From Roseicyclus marinus (lineage in GTDB: Bacteria > Pseudomonadota > Alphaproteobacteria > Rhodobacterales > Rhodobacteraceae), in assembly GCF_030163795.1 (NCBI RefSeq), contig NZ_JASJOF010000013.1, positions 1 to 58,694 on the forward strand: 58,694 nucleotides of DNA, given 5' to 3'. This document shows, in pieces, positions 45,612 through 56,366 of this stretch. Under the pieces are notes generated by a model. That model saw nothing but the letters and a program-made list of their open reading frames with translations. It was not told the DNA's origin and made no database searches. The stretch's first letter is position 1. Each line of letters opens with the position of its first letter. The position numbers and the translations under genes are program-made.

Positions 45612-46310
45612 ATGAACGCCCTGCCCTTCGACTTTCGCGGCGAAACGCTGCATCTCTTGCCGTCCGGCGCCCTGCACTGGCCCGCGCCGCGCACCCTTTG
45701 CGTGGCCGACCTGCATTTGGGCAAATCGGAGCGGATGGCCCGGCTGGGCGGGCCAATGCTGCCCCCCTACGAGACCGAGGAAACGCTGACCCGGTTGACG
45801 CAGGATATCGCGCTGACCGATCCAGCCACGGTCATCTGCCTTGGCGACAGTTTCGACGACATGGCCGCGGCACAGGGCCTTGAGACGACAATGACCGACC
45901 GGCTGGCGAGCCTGATGGCCGGGCGATCCTGGGTCTGGGTTCTGGGCAATCACGATCCGGGGCCGGTCAATCTTGGCGGTTCCTGCCGCGCAGAATATCG
46001 CGCGGATCCGCTGGTCTTTCGCCATATCGCGGAACCCGGCGCGATGGGCGAGATCTCAGGCCATTACCACCCCAAGGCCCGGATCAGCCTGCGGGGCCGT
46101 TCTCTCTCGCGGCGCTGCGCGGTTGTCGATGCTACTCGGGTGATCCTGCCGGCCTATGGGGCCTATACGGGCGGGTTGTTTTGCGACCGGCCGGAATTGG
46201 AGCGGCTGGTGTCATCGGATGCCGACATGTTGGTTTTGGGTCCGTCCCCGATCCGCCTGCCGCTCGCATCGTCGTCCATCAGGCCGGCACGGCGCAGTTC
46301 GTCCACATAG
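45612..46310 (+). CDS. pdeM: Ligase-associated DNA-damage phosphoesterase PdeM
   Basis: A 232-residue calcineurin-like metallophosphoesterase. Metal-binding motifs: VADLHLGKSERMARLG, ICLGDSFDD, VLGNHDPG and EISGHYHPKAR; the family ending is close to GLFCDRPELERLVSSD. Start ATG 45612 (MNALPFDFRGETLHLLP). The last 49 codons or so, including an Arg/Ser-rich tail, overlap the convergent LytTR gene by 148 nt; family proteins normally end near LGPSPIRLP, so the final 15 residues could be an extension by stop-codon loss. Confidence 0.9.
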   Translation: MNALPFDFRGETLHLLPSGALHWPAPRTLCVADLHLGKSERMARLGGPMLPPYETEETLTRLTQDIALTDPATVICLGDSFDDMAAAQGLETTMTDRLASLMAGRSWVWVLGNHDPGPVNLGGSCRAEYRADPLVFRHIAEPGAMGEISGHYHPKARISLRGRSLSRRCAVVDATRVILPAYGAYTGGLFCDRPELERLVSSDADMLVLGPSPIRLPLASSSIRPARRSSST

Positions 46311-47065
46311 GCATCACTGACCGGCAGCACCTTGCCTGATACAAGATCGGCAAGATGACGTCTGCCATCCAGCCTCACCCGGACCAGTTCAGGCTGGGCA
46401 ACCCAATGCGACCGGTGGATTCGGAAACCGGGTAGCGCCTGCAGCTCGGTCATCGCGTCGCGGAACCGCATCAGGACCCGCCCGCGCCCATGGGTCGTGG
46501 TCACGTCCAGATAGTGATCGTCGGCAGATACCACCAGAACGTCACCCGGCAAGCCGGGATCGACCCGATCGAGAAAGCTCGGACGAAGGGGGGCCTCGGC
46601 CCCATCCTGCGCTGCGTCAAGCGCGAGCAGCGCCTCCGCCTCCGCCTGCGCCAACCTGCGCGCGCGTGCCACCTCGTAGCGGACCAGCGCCACGCACAGC
46701 GCGATCAGCAACATGATCAACGTCAGTTCCGCCAGCCAGCCCAAGCCTTCGGTCTCGAAGCCAAAAACACGGGTGTTGAGCGTCCATATCATCGGCCCGA
46801 GGACCAGCGCCTGTGCACAGGCCACGCCCAGCAACAGGCCCATGGTCTCGCCGGGAAAGCGGCTCAAAATGACTGCCCGGATGACGGCGGCAACAATGAT
46901 TGCCAAGGCGTTGACGCTACTCCAATATCCCAGCCGTTGGAGGAAATCGTAGGACATCACGTCATTGTAGGGTCCGGCAAAGGCGACGGCGAGCGACAGC
47001 AGGGCCCATGCCGCAGTGCGGTAGACCCAGATCATGCGGCTCACCTTGGCTGACGCATCACCCAT
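46163..47065 (-). CDS. Membrane-bound LytTR-domain transcription regulator
   Basis: A 300-residue protein with four N-terminal membrane helices (for example IWVYRTAAWALLSLAVAFAG and LAELTLIMLLIALCVALVRY), a linker rich in Ala/Glu, and a C-terminal LytTR DNA-binding domain at about 180-275 (VVSADDHYLDVTTTHGRGRV, then FRIHRSHWVA). No receiver domain is present, so it is a one-component membrane regulator. Start ATG 47065 follows GGGGAAC. The C-terminal 49 codons overlap pdeM. Two AAAGTT direct repeats upstream may be its own binding site. Confidence 0.87.
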   Translation of the reverse strand: MGDASAKVSRMIWVYRTAAWALLSLAVAFAGPYNDVMSYDFLQRLGYWSSVNALAIIVAAVIRAVILSRFPGETMGLLLGVACAQALVLGPMIWTLNTRVFGFETEGLGWLAELTLIMLLIALCVALVRYEVARARRLAQAEAEALLALDAAQDGAEAPLRPSFLDRVDPGLPGDVLVVSADDHYLDVTTTHGRGRVLMRFRDAMTELQALPGFRIHRSHWVAQPELVRVRLDGRRHLADLVSGKVLPVSDAYVDELRRAGLMDDDASGRRIGDGPKTNMSASDDTSRSNSGRSQNNPPV

Positions 47066-47067
47066 CC

Positions 47068-47095
47068 AAAGTTCCCCAGAGGATTATCTAAAGTT
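47068..47095. promoter_or_regulatory. Candidate LytTR-binding direct repeat
   Basis: CAAAGTTCC (starting 47067) and TAAAGTTGC (starting 47089) are direct repeats spaced 22 bp, in the 95-nt spacer between the LytTR gene and the divergent thioesterase gene. LytTR proteins typically bind pairs of 9-bp repeats about one or two helical turns apart. The first repeat overlaps the likely ribosome site of the LytTR gene, which would fit autoregulation. Confidence 0.4.
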
Positions 47096-47160
47096 GCTAC
47101 CGTCAAAACACTTACCCCCCCCTCTTCCGACCATCAACCCATGCCGAGACATAATATTTC

Positions 47161-47601
47161 GTGACGAATCCTGAATATATCACACACTCCACGGCCGTTG
47201 ACCGCTCCATCCGCGAAAGCTTTGCCCGGCAGGGCCTGATGACCACGATGCAGGCCCGGATCGACGACATCGCGATCGGCCGCGTGATCTTGCGGATGCC
47301 GATCACCGATGCGGTCGGCCAACAACACGGCTTTGCCCATGCCGGGGCCAGTTTCGCGCTTGGCGACAGCGCCGCCGGCTACGCCGCTCTTTCCACCATG
47401 CCCGAGGGTGCAGAGGTTTTGACGATCGAGATGAAAATCAACCTGATCGCGCCCGCGCGCGGAGTGTTCTTGTGGGCTACGGGCGAGGTGCTCAAGGCCG
47501 GCCGCCGCCTCACCGTGGTCCGCGCCACGGTCGAGGCGGAAGCCGCCGATGGCAGCCGCACCCCGGTCGCTCTTTTGCAAGGAACGATGATCCCGACCTA
47601 G
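47161..47601 (+). CDS. PaaI-type hotdog thioesterase
   Basis: A 146-residue thioesterase of the 4HBT/PaaI group. Key segment is QQHGFAHAGASFALGDSAAG, with the HGG-like turn here as HAG and the catalytic Asp in GDSAAGYAAL, then EVLTIEMKINLIAPARG and VVRATVEAE. Cytoplasmic; substrate unknown, probably acyl- or aryl-CoA. GTG 47161 is the start that gives the family length; its ribosome site is weak. Convergent with folD, 7 nt apart. Confidence 0.87.
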   Translation: MTNPEYITHSTAVDRSIRESFARQGLMTTMQARIDDIAIGRVILRMPITDAVGQQHGFAHAGASFALGDSAAGYAALSTMPEGAEVLTIEMKINLIAPARGVFLWATGEVLKAGRRLTVVRATVEAEAADGSRTPVALLQGTMIPT

Positions 47602-47608
47602 GCCGGGC

Positions 47609-48508
47609 TCACACCGTCAGGCCTTCAGGCTCCGGCAGGCCATGCGCCCGACAGCAGGCGGTCAGCGTATTGGCCAGCAGACAGGCGATGGTCATCGGCC
47701 CGACGCCGCCGGGCACCGGCGTGATCGCACCGGCGACCGCGGCGCAACTGTCGAAATGGCAATCGCCCACCAGCCGCGTCTTGTTCGGATCGTCCGGATG
47801 CGGCACCCGGTTGATCCCCACATCGATCACCGTGGCGCCCGGTTTGACCCAATCGCCGCGGATCATCTCGGGCCGCCCCACCGCCGCCACCAGGATATCG
47901 GCACGGCGGCAAACCTCGCCCGGGTCGCGGGTGCGCGAATGGGCCACCGTCACCGTGCAGCTCTCGCCAAGCAGCAATTGCGCCATCGGCTTGCCCACGA
48001 TGTTGGACCGTCCGACGACGACCGCCTCCATCCCCGACAAAGATCCGTGGTAATCGCGCAGCATCATCAGGCAGCCCAACGGGGTACAGGGCACCAGCGC
48101 CTTCTGCCCGGTCCCCAAAAGCCCCACGTTCGAGATATGAAACCCGTCCACATCCTTGGCCGGGTCGATCGCGTTGATCACCTTGGCGCTGTCGACATGG
48201 CCCGGCAGCGGCAATTGCACCAAGATACCATGAACGGCCGGATCTGCGTTCAGCCGCGCGACCAACGACAGGATCTCGGCCTCGGACGTCGCGGCATCCA
48301 GCTTGTGCTTGAAGCTTGCCATGCCGGCCTCGACGGTCTGGACCCCCTTGTTCCGGACATAGACCTGGCTTGCCGGATCCTCGCCCACCAGAACCACGGC
48401 CAGCCCCGGCACGATGCCCTGCGCGGCCTTCAGCGCCGCGACCTGTTGCGCGACCCGCTCCCGCACCTTTGCGGCAAAGGCCTTTCCGTCGATGATCTCA
48501 GCCGCCAT
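47609..48508 (-). CDS. folD: Methylene-THF dehydrogenase / methenyl-THF cyclohydrolase
   Basis: Bifunctional one-carbon enzyme (299 residues) interconverting methylene-, methenyl- and formyl-THF. Signatures: [14 protein letters not shown] with the catalytic Lys, [35 protein letters not shown], and the Rossmann [18 protein letters not shown], ending with [21 protein letters not shown] 48508 ([11 protein letters not shown]) is preferred; ATG 48523 would have its ribosome site too close. Lies 139 nt downstream of fhs on the same strand, forming a C1 pathway pair. Confidence 0.96.
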   Translation of the reverse strand: MAAEIIDGKAFAAKVRERVAQQVAALKAAQGIVPGLAVVLVGEDPASQVYVRNKGVQTVEAGMASFKHKLDAATSEAEILSLVARLNADPAVHGILVQLPLPGHVDSAKVINAIDPAKDVDGFHISNVGLLGTGQKALVPCTPLGCLMMLRDYHGSLSGMEAVVVGRSNIVGKPMAQLLLGESCTVTVAHSRTRDPGEVCRRADILVAAVGRPEMIRGDWVKPGATVIDVGINRVPHPDDPNKTRLVGDCHFDSCAAVAGAITPVPGGVGPMTIACLLANTLTACCRAHGLPEPEGLTV

Positions 48509-48602
48509 GCCCTTGCCCTTCATCTTCCTTAAAATACGGCTACCGCCCCAGCCAAGCATGCGCAGACCAAAGGACACCGCGCACCGCTGACAGGCGGCGT
48601 TC

Positions 48603-48635
48603 GCGGCGGCGGGGGCTCGATGCCCCTGCCGCCGC
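48603..48635 (-). terminator. Strong GC hairpin between fhs and folD
   Basis: GCGGCGGCGGGGGC (48603-48616) pairs with GCCCCTGCCGCCGC (48622-48635) over 14 bp with one wobble and a 5-nt loop, 12 nt after the fhs stop. No T-run follows on the transcribed strand, so it may attenuate rather than end fhs transcription before folD. Confidence 0.55.
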
Positions 48636-48647
48636 ACCCCCTTGACC

Positions 48648-50324
48648 TCAGAACAGTCCTTCGATCAAGCCCGCATCGTTCAGGCGGATCGTCTCGGAGG
48701 CGGGAACCTTGGGCAGGCCGGGCATGGTCATGATCTCGCCGCAGATCGCCACGACGAAGCCCGCCCCGGCCGACAGCCGGACCTCGCGCACGGGGATCGT
48801 ATGCCCTTCGGGCGCGCCGCGCAGGTTCGGGTCGGTCGAAAAGGAATATTGCGTCTTGGCCATGCAGACCGGCAGATGGCCATATCCCGCTTCTTCCCAA
48901 GCCTTGAGCTGCGCGCGCACGCCCGCATCCGCCGTCACGCTTCCGGCGCGGTAGATGCGGGTGGCGATGGTCTCGATCTTGTCCATCAGCCCCATCTCGT
49001 CGGGGTAGAGCGTCTTGAAATCCGCCGACCCGCCATCGGCAAGCTCCGCCACGCGGCGCGCCAGATCCTCGATACCCGCGCCGCCCTCGGCCCAGTGGCG
49101 GCACAAGATCGCCTCGGACCCGAGCCCCGCGACATACGCCTTCACCGCTGCGATCTCGGCCTCGGTGTCGCCCGCGAAATGGTTGATGCCGACCACGACC
49201 GGAACACCGAAGCCCTGCACGTTCTCGATGTGGCGGCCCAGATTGGCGCAGCCCTTTTTCACCGCCTCCACATTCTCGGCCCCCAGATCGGCCTTGGCGA
49301 CGCCGCCGTTCATCTTCATCGCGCGGACGGTCGCCACGATCACCACCGCATCGGGTGCAAGCCCGGCCTTGCGGCATTTGATGTTCATGAATTTCTCGGC
49401 ACCCAGATCGGCGCCAAAGCCCGCCTCGGTCACGACGTAATCGGCCAGCTTCAACGCCGTGCGCGTCGCGATCACGCTGTTGCAGCCATGCGCGATATTG
49501 GCGAAGGGGCCGCCGTGGACGAAGGCGGGATTGTTTTCCAGCGTCTGCACGAGGTTGGGCTGCATCGCATCCTTGAGCAGCACCGTCATCGCCCCGTCGG
49601 CCTTGATATCGCGGCAATAGATCGGCTTCTTGTCAGGGGTGTAGGCAATGATCATGTCGCCCAGACGACGCTCCAGATCGGCCAGATCGCTGGCCAGACA
49701 CAAGATCGCCATGACCTCGGAGGCGACCGTGATGTCGAAACCCGTCTGGCGCGGGAACCCGTTGGCGACGCCGCCAAGGCTTACCACCATGTCACGCAGC
49801 GCGCGGTCGTTCATGTCCATGACGCGCCGCCAGACGATGCGCCGTTCGTCGATGTCCAGCGCATTGCCCCAGTAGATATGGTTGTCGATCATCGCCGACA
49901 GCAGGTTGTGGGCGCTGGTGATGGCGTGAAAATCACCGGTAAAATGGAGGTTCATGTCCTCCATCGGCACGACCTGCGCGTAACCACCCCCTGCGGCTCC
50001 ACCCTTCATCCCGAAATTCGGGCCAAGGCTCGCTTCGCGGATGCAGACCGCGGCGCGCTTGCCGATGCGGTTCAGGCCATCGCCCAGACCGACGGTCGTG
50101 GTTGTCTTGCCCTCACCCGCAGGTGTGGGGTTGATCGCGGTGACGAGGATGAGCTTTCCATCCGGGCGGGAGCCGAGGCCGGAGATGAAATCCTGTCCGA
50201 TCTTGGCCTTGTCGTGACCATAGGGCAGCAGCGCCTCGGTGGGGATGCCAAGCTTGGCCCCGATCTCCTGGATCGGTTTCTTCTGCGCCGCGCGGGCGAT
50301 TTCGATGTCGGTCTTGAAGGCCAT
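48648..50324 (-). CDS. fhs: Formate-tetrahydrofolate ligase
   Basis: ATP-dependent ligase (558 residues) forming 10-formyl-THF from formate. Family features: [20 protein letters not shown] (Walker A-like, near residue 65), [42 protein letters not shown], and [23 protein letters not shown] 50324 ([13 protein letters not shown]) has AAGGGAG upstream at the expected distance; the longer reading from 50354 adds ten residues before it. With folD and metF it completes a route from formate to methionine precursors. Confidence 0.96.
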   Translation of the reverse strand: MAFKTDIEIARAAQKKPIQEIGAKLGIPTEALLPYGHDKAKIGQDFISGLGSRPDGKLILVTAINPTPAGEGKTTTTVGLGDGLNRIGKRAAVCIREASLGPNFGMKGGAAGGGYAQVVPMEDMNLHFTGDFHAITSAHNLLSAMIDNHIYWGNALDIDERRIVWRRVMDMNDRALRDMVVSLGGVANGFPRQTGFDITVASEVMAILCLASDLADLERRLGDMIIAYTPDKKPIYCRDIKADGAMTVLLKDAMQPNLVQTLENNPAFVHGGPFANIAHGCNSVIATRTALKLADYVVTEAGFGADLGAEKFMNIKCRKAGLAPDAVVIVATVRAMKMNGGVAKADLGAENVEAVKKGCANLGRHIENVQGFGVPVVVGINHFAGDTEAEIAAVKAYVAGLGSEAILCRHWAEGGAGIEDLARRVAELADGGSADFKTLYPDEMGLMDKIETIATRIYRAGSVTADAGVRAQLKAWEEAGYGHLPVCMAKTQYSFSTDPNLRGAPEGHTIPVREVRLSAGAGFVVAICGEIMTMPGLPKVPASETIRLNDAGLIEGLF

Positions 50325-50459
50325 GTCGGCGGGCTCCCTTTCCCTTGCGGGCATGTATGTCAGCTCACCTCATAGCGGGCGCCGAGGTGCGTGTAAGGAT
50401 TGATTGCGACACATTCGTGGGCCTTGTCGTCACCGGAGGTTTCCGATCGGACACGGCTG

Positions 50460-51068
50460 TCACCGGGCGGCTCTACGCGCCGCTTCGAGATGGGGCCAAG
50501 GCGGCTGGTCGGGAATGTGCAGGCGGAGCGTCGCGCCGAGGCGGATCGTGCCTTCGCGCTCGACCCATGCTGTGACGCCGCGGCGGCTGACGGCGGCGCG
50601 TTTGAAGGCCTTGCCGAAGCCGGGATGGCGCGCCTCGATCGGGGCGGCAGGCAGGTGGCAGGGACGGTTTTCCATGTCGATCGTCAGCGTCGTGCCGCTG
50701 GCCTCGTCCTGAAGCCGGGAGGAGGGCGGGATATGGGAGAAATCGGGGATGCCCGCGATCACCATGGAGGCCCCGACCAGCGCGGGGTCGAGCGCATCGA
50801 GACCCATGTCTGCGGCGATGGAGGCGAGGTCTTCGGCCGACAGGATGGAGAGTTGGCGGGTGTTGCGGATCGGCGTGCCGCGTTTGTATTGCGCGCGGAC
50901 GCGGCTGTCAGCGGGACGGGTGAGGCCCGCGTGGCTTTCGCCCTCATACCCCTGGAAAGTCAAGGACATTTCGGTCATGGCCCGGCTTTCCAGCGCCGCG
51001 TCGCGATCCGGATTTGCGCCCAGCCACGTGACTTTGGCGGTGAAGGGGGTGGGGATCAGGGCAGGCAT
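50460..51068 (-). CDS. MOSC-domain protein
   Basis: A 202-residue protein with a MOSC domain, a fold used by molybdenum-cofactor sulfurases and related N-hydroxylated substrate reductases. It shows an N-terminal beta region (TAKVTWLGANPDRDAALESR), GESHAGLTRPADSRVRAQY, the conserved NTRQLSILSAEDLASI, and RPCHLPAAPIEARHPGFGKA followed by RRGVTAWVEREG. The expected cysteine is in NRPCHLP. Specific substrate unknown. Start ATG 51068 has CGGAGAG upstream. Confidence 0.87.
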   Translation of the reverse strand: MPALIPTPFTAKVTWLGANPDRDAALESRAMTEMSLTFQGYEGESHAGLTRPADSRVRAQYKRGTPIRNTRQLSILSAEDLASIAADMGLDALDPALVGASMVIAGIPDFSHIPPSSRLQDEASGTTLTIDMENRPCHLPAAPIEARHPGFGKAFKRAAVSRRGVTAWVEREGTIRLGATLRLHIPDQPPWPHLEAARRAAR

Positions 51069-51195
51069 TTCCGGTCTCTCCGAGGGACTACGATGATCTG
51101 AAAGCGCGGCAGTCGGGGATGCAAGCCGAAACCCTGCACAAGCGTGCGGCAACCGTGTTAGGGTGATCGTACCACCCTGATCGGAAGGACTGAAA

Positions 51196-51489
51196 ATGGC
51201 TGAAAAAACCGATTTCATGGCGCAGGCCAAGGCGCAGATGGACGCGTGGAACGCGGAAATGAAGAAGATGCAGGCCAAGATGATGGATGCCGGCACGCAG
51301 CAGCAGGAGCAGATGAAGAAGCAGATGGCTTCGCTTCAGGAGCAGCGCGACCACATGCAAAAGCACATGGAAGAGCTGGGGCGCGCCAATATGGACGCGA
51401 TGAAGGAGATCCAGTCGACCATGCAAGACGCATGGAAAGAGATGGAAAAGTCGATGGAAGCGGCCCGCAAGAAGTTCATGGGCGGTTAA
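51196..51489 (+). CDS. Met-rich coiled-coil protein, 97 aa
   Basis: A small, highly charged protein with 17 methionines in 97 residues and no cysteine. Almost the whole chain is predicted helix with heptad-like spacing (AQAKAQMDAWNAEMKKMQAK, HMQKHMEELGRANMDAMKEI). The ribosome site is GGAAGG just upstream of ATG 51196. I do not recognise a characterised family; phasin-like or structural roles are possible but unsupported. Ends before a shared bidirectional terminator. Confidence 0.75.
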   Translation: MAEKTDFMAQAKAQMDAWNAEMKKMQAKMMDAGTQQQEQMKKQMASLQEQRDHMQKHMEELGRANMDAMKEIQSTMQDAWKEMEKSMEAARKKFMGG

Positions 51490-51610
51490 TATCGGCGGCT
51501 CTTTCCTGACGAAGGGTAAAGATTGACCGCCAGATCCTGACGAATCGTGACCGGTTCCAGGACGTGGCAGGATTTCGTTAAGAATTCGCGGCAGGAGCCA
51601 CCGCAAAAGC

Positions 51611-51640
51611 AAAACCCCCGGTCAGCGACCGGGGGTTTTT
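51611..51640. terminator. Bidirectional rho-independent terminator
   Basis: AAAACCCCCGGTC (51611-51623) and GACCGGGGGTTTT (51627-51639) form a 13-bp perfect stem with a 3-nt loop, A-run on the left and T-run on the right. It serves the coiled-coil gene rightward and ftsH leftward. Confidence 0.93.
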
Positions 51641-51664
51641 CATTCGGATCGATCAAGGCCGGCA

Positions 51665-53578
<1,914 letters not shown>

Positions 53579-53656
53579 GGCAGTCTCCCTCACGGATCGC
53601 GCAGGCCAAAGGAGCGGCCCGCTGTCCATGCTAAGATAAGCGCTTGGGCCGGGACT

Positions 53657-54946
53657 TCAACGCAATTGCAGGAATGCGACAAATGACCCAGCCGGGCGGA
53701 GAAGCGTGCATTCCTGCGCGGGGCCGAAGCCAAGCGGCGCGCAGGCGATCAGGATGTCGCCGTCGAAGACCGCCGGAAGGCCGAGCGCGGCCTCGTAAGG
53801 TGGGGCATGATCCGGTTTTTCGGGGATCTGCGCCCAGCCCGCAGGCCCGAGCGCGCGGGTGGTCAGGCCGTCGACGGTAGGGCCGTTCAGACGCCAGCGC
53901 CCATCCCAGAGCACATCGGGGCCGGTCGGGGACGAATGGTCGCGGACGGCGGCATATTCGCGGAAAAGCCGCAGGCGGTCGCGGGCGAGCATGACCTGCG
54001 CACCAAGGAGCGTGCCGCCCGCCCCGCCGAGGATCCGGTCGAGCAGGCCCTCGAGCGCGCTGGCGCGGGGGCGGTAGGGCCCGCCGCCCACCCATTGCAG
54101 CGCGGCGGCGAGAAGGCGCAATTGCGTGTCGCGTTCGACGGCGGCGAGCCCGTCGCGGTCGAGCACAAGCTGACCGGTCGCGGGATCGTCTTGCACGACA
54201 AGGGTGTGCGCCACGCTGGCGGCGCGGGCGGCCAAGGCCGTGCGGGCGCGGTCCATGCGGGCGGCGGTGTCTGCCAAGCCGTCGGCGGTGAGGCCGAGAT
54301 CGGCAAGTGCGGCCAGCGCGCGGCGGGCGCGGACACGGTCGAAGCGGGGATCGTCGTTGGAGGGATCGTCGACGAAGGGCAGGCGCAAAGTGGTGGCGTA
54401 ATGGCGCAGGTCGGCGCGGGAGATGTCGAGAAGCGGGCGCACCTGCCAAAAGCCGTGCCCCTGCGGGCGGCGCAAGGGGGCCATGGCCGAGAGCCCCTCC
54501 ACCCCCGAGCCGCGGGACAGGCGCATCAGGAGCGTTTCGGCCTGATCGTCGCGGCTATGGGCGAAGAGGACATGGGCGATGTCGCCACGCCAGTCGTCGA
54601 TCAGGCGCAGGCGCGCGGCGCGGGCGGCATCCTGAAGGTTGCCCTGCCCGTCCCAATTCCAGCGGAGGGTGGCATGGGGATGGCCAATCGCCGCGCATTC
54701 GGCACCGACCATCGCGGCCTCGGCCGCGCTGGCGGCGCGCAGGCCGTGGTCGATGGTGACGACATGCAGGGCGATCCCCATGACGCGCGCCCATCCATGG
54801 GCCAGCGCCAGCATCGCCATGCTGTCACCCCCGCCGGAAACGGCAAGGGCGATACGGGGCGGGAAATCGGGGCCGAGGATCGCGCCCATGCTGGCGGCGA
54901 AGCGGGCCTCGAGGCTGTTGTGGGTATCGGGTCTGGTCGGGGTCAC
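53657..54946 (-). CDS. tilS: tRNA(Ile)-lysidine synthase
   Basis: Modifies the wobble C of the tRNA(Ile) reading AUA, an essential step. The 429-residue protein has the N-type ATP pyrophosphatase P-loop VSGGGDS (residues 36-42), HVVTIDHGLR, the AHSRDDQAETLLMRLSRGSG region and RPLLDISRADLRHYA. The C-terminal portion is more variable. GTG start 54946 overlaps the cpoB stop (GTGA). Located between ftsH and the tol-pal genes, a common arrangement in alphaproteobacteria. Confidence 0.94.
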   Translation of the reverse strand: MTPTRPDTHNSLEARFAASMGAILGPDFPPRIALAVSGGGDSMAMLALAHGWARVMGIALHVVTIDHGLRAASAAEAAMVGAECAAIGHPHATLRWNWDGQGNLQDAARAARLRLIDDWRGDIAHVLFAHSRDDQAETLLMRLSRGSGVEGLSAMAPLRRPQGHGFWQVRPLLDISRADLRHYATTLRLPFVDDPSNDDPRFDRVRARRALAALADLGLTADGLADTAARMDRARTALAARAASVAHTLVVQDDPATGQLVLDRDGLAAVERDTQLRLLAAALQWVGGGPYRPRASALEGLLDRILGGAGGTLLGAQVMLARDRLRLFREYAAVRDHSSPTGPDVLWDGRWRLNGPTVDGLTTRALGPAGWAQIPEKPDHAPPYEAALGLPAVFDGDILIACAPLGFGPAQECTLLRPAGSFVAFLQLR

Positions 54947-55779
54947 GAACAGCCGAGACGCAGCCGCGCGGCCTCGGCCTCGGAGGTGGCGGGGTCGCCG
55001 GGGTAGCGCAATCCGACCTCGGAGAGCGTCAGGCAGGCCTCGTCGGTCTGACCGAGTTGGCCCAGAGAGGTGCCGAGATTGACGAGGGCGGCGGGGGCGC
55101 GGGGACCTTCGGGATTTGCGGTGAAGGCATCGAGATAGGCGCGGGCGGCGCGGCTCCAGGATGCTTGCTCGGCCTCGGCGCGGCCGCGCAGGAAATGCGC
55201 CTCGGCACTCAATGGGCCGCCCGGATAGGTCTGGGTGAAGGCTTCGAACAACTGGGCGGCGGTGGCGTAATCGCCGCTTTCATAGGCCGCGAGCGCGCGT
55301 TCGTAATCGCCGCGTTCGGCCACGGCGAGGTTGGCGCCGCCCGTGGGCTGGCTGGGCGCGATGGCGGGCGCGGGCGCGGCATTGGCGGTGCCGCCGCCAA
55401 GGCGGGGCGTGTCGCCAAGGCTGGAGATGTCGCAATCGGTTTCCAGCTCGCACAGGCGGAATTCGAGGTCGCCGATGCGGTTGGTGCCGTCGGTCACGAT
55501 GGTGTCGACGCGGATCTGGAGGCTTTCGGTCAGGCTGGTGAGGCGGCGCAATTCGGCCTCGATCGCGTCGACGCGGGACAGGACGCTGCCGCCGGCCGGG
55601 GCCGAGGCCCCGCCCGTGGTGTTCAATTCGCCGCGCAGGCGCTGGATCTCGACGAAGAGGACGGACAATTCCTGCCGGATGTCGGCAAGGGTCTGCGCGC
55701 GGTCCTGCGCCTGCGCGAGCGGCGCGGCGAGACCGAGGCAGAGGGCGAGAGCCGACCCGAGAACCAGCGCGCGGCGCAT
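54943..55779 (-). CDS. cpoB: Tol-Pal system protein CpoB/YbgF
   Basis: Periplasmic protein (278 residues) coordinating outer-membrane constriction with wall synthesis. Signal peptide (about 1-24, cut near AQAQ), an N-terminal coiled coil (TLADIRQELSVLFVEIQRLR), a Pro/Ala linker, and C-terminal TPR-like repeats (ERALAAYESGDYATAAQLFE, then AEAHFLRGRAEAEQASW). Two Cys in ELETDCDISS and EACLTLSE. Ends inside the tilS start; follows pal by 4 nt. Confidence 0.93.
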   Translation of the reverse strand: MRRALVLGSALALCLGLAAPLAQAQDRAQTLADIRQELSVLFVEIQRLRGELNTTGGASAPAGGSVLSRVDAIEAELRRLTSLTESLQIRVDTIVTDGTNRIGDLEFRLCELETDCDISSLGDTPRLGGGTANAAPAPAIAPSQPTGGANLAVAERGDYERALAAYESGDYATAAQLFEAFTQTYPGGPLSAEAHFLRGRAEAEQASWSRAARAYLDAFTANPEGPRAPAALVNLGTSLGQLGQTDEACLTLSEVGLRYPGDPATSEAEAARLRLGCS

Positions 55780-55783
55780 GGGA

Positions 55784-56287
55784 TCAGACCCCGGCGCCGG
55801 CCGACAGAACCGTCACGGCGCGGCGGTTCTGGCTGTAGCAGGCTTCGTTCGAGCAGATCTCGATCGGGCGTTCCTTGCCGTAGCTGACGGTGGACAGGCG
55901 GCTGTCGGGCACACCCTGCGACACGAGGAAATCGCGCACGGCGGAGGCCCGGCGCGCGCCCAGCGCGAGGTTGTATTCGCGGGTGCCCTGTTCGTCGGCA
56001 TGGCCTTCGATCAGCGCGCGGTATTCGCTGTTGGTCATGAGCCACTGGGCCTGTGCGGTCAGGATCGACTGCGCCTCGACGCTGAGGGTGGACTGGTCGA
56101 CGGCAAAGAGAACGCGGTCGCCCACGGACTGGTTGAAGAAGGCGATGGAGGTCGGGTCGGAGGCGGTGCCGAAGCCGCCCTGGCCGTTCAGGCCGCCGGC
56201 GCCGTCGTTCAGGCCGCCACGGGCACAGGCGGAGACGGAAATCGCGGCGATGAGAAGGAGGGCAGCGGTGCGGAAGCGGAAGGTCAT
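55784..56287 (-). CDS. pal: Peptidoglycan-associated lipoprotein Pal
   Basis: A 167-residue outer-membrane lipoprotein (lipobox SVSAC, Cys near 21) with a Gly-rich linker and an OmpA peptidoglycan-binding domain: VLFAVDQSTLSVEAQSIL, LIEGHADEQGTREYNLALGA, and SQNRRAVTVL. The NEACYSQNRRA segment carries an extra Cys pair (EICSNEACYSQ) common in alphaproteobacterial Pal. Interacts with TolB, encoded 80 nt upstream. Confidence 0.95.
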   Translation of the reverse strand: MTFRFRTAALLLIAAISVSACARGGLNDGAGGLNGQGGFGTASDPTSIAFFNQSVGDRVLFAVDQSTLSVEAQSILTAQAQWLMTNSEYRALIEGHADEQGTREYNLALGARRASAVRDFLVSQGVPDSRLSTVSYGKERPIEICSNEACYSQNRRAVTVLSAGAGV

Positions 56288-56366
56288 GATGCTCGGGTCC
56301 TATTGTTCTTTGGCTCAGTCTAGCATGGGCCGGGAGGCTCAGTCCATGCGGGGTTGGGGGCGGAAA

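Noticed and set aside
48642-50375. 577-codon open frame opposite fhs
   Set aside because: Formate-THF ligase motifs on the minus strand are unmistakable; the plus frame has none.
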